Source: C-114 sp963719285 (GTDB lineage: Bacteria > Chloroflexota > Limnocylindria > Limnocylindrales > CSP1-4). From it: a stretch of 64,000 nt of DNA. Where the stretch lies: assembly GCA_963719285.1 (NCBI GenBank), contig CAVRBO010000002.1, positions 150,967-214,966 of the forward strand. The letters are read 5' to 3'. A model generated the notes under the pieces. It did no database searches and was not told the origin of the DNA. It was given only the letters and a program-made list of their open reading frames with translations. The position numbers and the translations under genes are program-made. Shown piece by piece: positions 62,965-64,000 of the stretch (its first letter is position 1; the number at the start of each line of letters is the position of its first letter).

Positions 62965-64000
62965 GACGATGTACACCTACGACTACGCCGGACGGCTCGC
63001 GAGCTCTACCTACCCGTCGGTCTTCAGCGGCACGAATCAGCGACGCCTACGGCCCGGACGGCCTGCTCACCAAGCGGACCTGGCCGACGAACAGCGAGAC
63101 CGGGACGCTCAGCTACGACGGCGCGAAACGTCCCACCCAGGTCACCTACGGGGCGCTCTCGAGCAGCCTGACCGAGGCCTACGATCGGGACGGCAACGTC
63201 GTGAGCGAGGGCCGCTCGCTGACCGGGGTGACGGGGACGACCGGGGATGCCGGCGCACACACCCAGTCGCTCGTCTACGACAAGCTCAACCGGGTCGCGA
63301 GCGCGAGCGGCCTGACCGCGGGATCGAGTTCGTATACCTACGACCTCGATTCGAACCGAAAGGCGGTCACGGCGCTCGGGGTGGCGACGACCCTCGCCTA
63401 CGACCGGACCGACGAGCTCGTCCAGCAGACGATCGGTGGGGTCAACAAGGCGTTCGCCTACGACGCCTACGGCAATCTAACGACGTCGGCCACCTCGGGC
63501 TCTACCCAGACGACGAACGCCTATGACCTCGGGGACCGGCTCCTGTCCATCACCCCGGCCTCGGGCACCGCCGTCACGAGCTTCGCCTTCGACGCCCTGG
63601 GTCGGTTCAAGAGTCGGACCCTGACGGGCTCCGTGACCGAGACGTACAGCTACCTTGGGACAAGCGAGACCGCCTGGAAGATCGCCGGGCCGACGACCAC
63701 GACGTGTGCCCTCGACGCCGCCGGGAGCCGGACAGCCGAGAACGTGGGCGGTACGGTCGGCTTCCTCGTGTTCGACCTCCATGGCGATGTCGCCGCGGCC
63801 GAGACGGCCGCCCAGACCGCATACGCTGCCGCGATCCGGTACGACCCGTACGGCCAGACCGCCGACACGTACACCAAGACCGGCGGAGGCGGGATCGCCC
63901 TGGCCTGGAAGTTCCAGGGTCGCCTCGACATCAGCCCCAACGGGGATGCCCTGTTCGACGCCGGGGCCCGCTTCTATGCCCCCTACCTCGGGATGTTCAG
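62965..64000 (+). pseudogene. RHS/YD-repeat protein, core part, runs off the window
   Basis: After MYTYDYAGRLASSTYPSVFSG an indel at about 63040 shifts the frame, which then stays open from 63042 to the window end. YD repeats (YDRDGNVVSEGR, YDLDSNRKAVTA, AYDAYGNLTTS, FDALGRFKSRT) lead to the RHS core end (RYDPYGQTADTYTK, then FDAGARFYAPYLGMF). A toxin domain normally follows the core, beyond this window. Confidence 0.8.

Overview
The window is high-GC bacterial DNA. Chromosomal housekeeping genes (RNase PH, RdgB, homocysteine methyltransferase, trans-sulfuration enzyme, ResB, glutamine synthetase) are mixed with many proline/threonine-rich lipoproteins, a Kelch-repeat lipoprotein and an F420-type luciferase-like oxidoreductase. 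This mix suggests a soil or freshwater Chloroflexota lineage (Limnocylindria-like) or an actinobacterium. That is an inference from gene content; there is no rRNA here to settle it.

Layout. 1-8100: rph-rdgB, three translationally coupled SAM methyltransferases, several exported lipoproteins and a MarR/monooxygenase pair. 8300-16162: an integration hot spot at an intact tRNA-Pro(UGG), with two clear and one decayed copy of the tRNA 5' half to its left. Between them lie a secreted protein, a frameshifted Fic protein, a zinc-ribbon protein, a repeat-rich gene-free stretch, a Replic_Relax gene, a small coupled gene and a tyrosine recombinase. 16400-36500: chromosomal backbone with a secreted papain-like peptidase, homocysteine methyltransferase, an arsenic resistance island (arsN2-arsM divergent from arsR-arsN1-EamA-arsC), Lrp regulator, diguanylate cyclase, metB-like gene, ResB, glnA, a glycosyltransferase divergent from a MarR regulator, MFS transporter and saccharopine dehydrogenase-like gene. 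36592-64000: a second accretion zone at tRNA-Pro(CGG). Three copies of the tRNA 3' end are each followed by the C-terminal codons of a serine recombinase running toward the tRNA. This zone holds vapBC, two IS3-family copies, one IS21-family element, truncated secreted proteins, a TIR-like protein, a broken subtilase, a broken immunity-like gene, small phage-like genes, a ruined ParB/DNA methyltransferase, a second Replic_Relax module and a broken RHS gene cut by an IS and running off the window end.

How it fits together. Both proline tRNA genes have been used repeatedly as integration targets by elements carrying a Replic_Relax - small coupled gene - recombinase module, but with different recombinase families (tyrosine at UGG, serine at CGG). 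The arsenic island combines sensing (ArsR), reduction (ArsC), methylation (ArsM) and two acetyltransferases with an EamA-type exporter where an Acr3/ArsB pump would be expected. Frameshifts are common, also in glnA, and increase toward the right end. Some may be residual assembly indels rather than biological decay, so broken genes should be read with that in mind.
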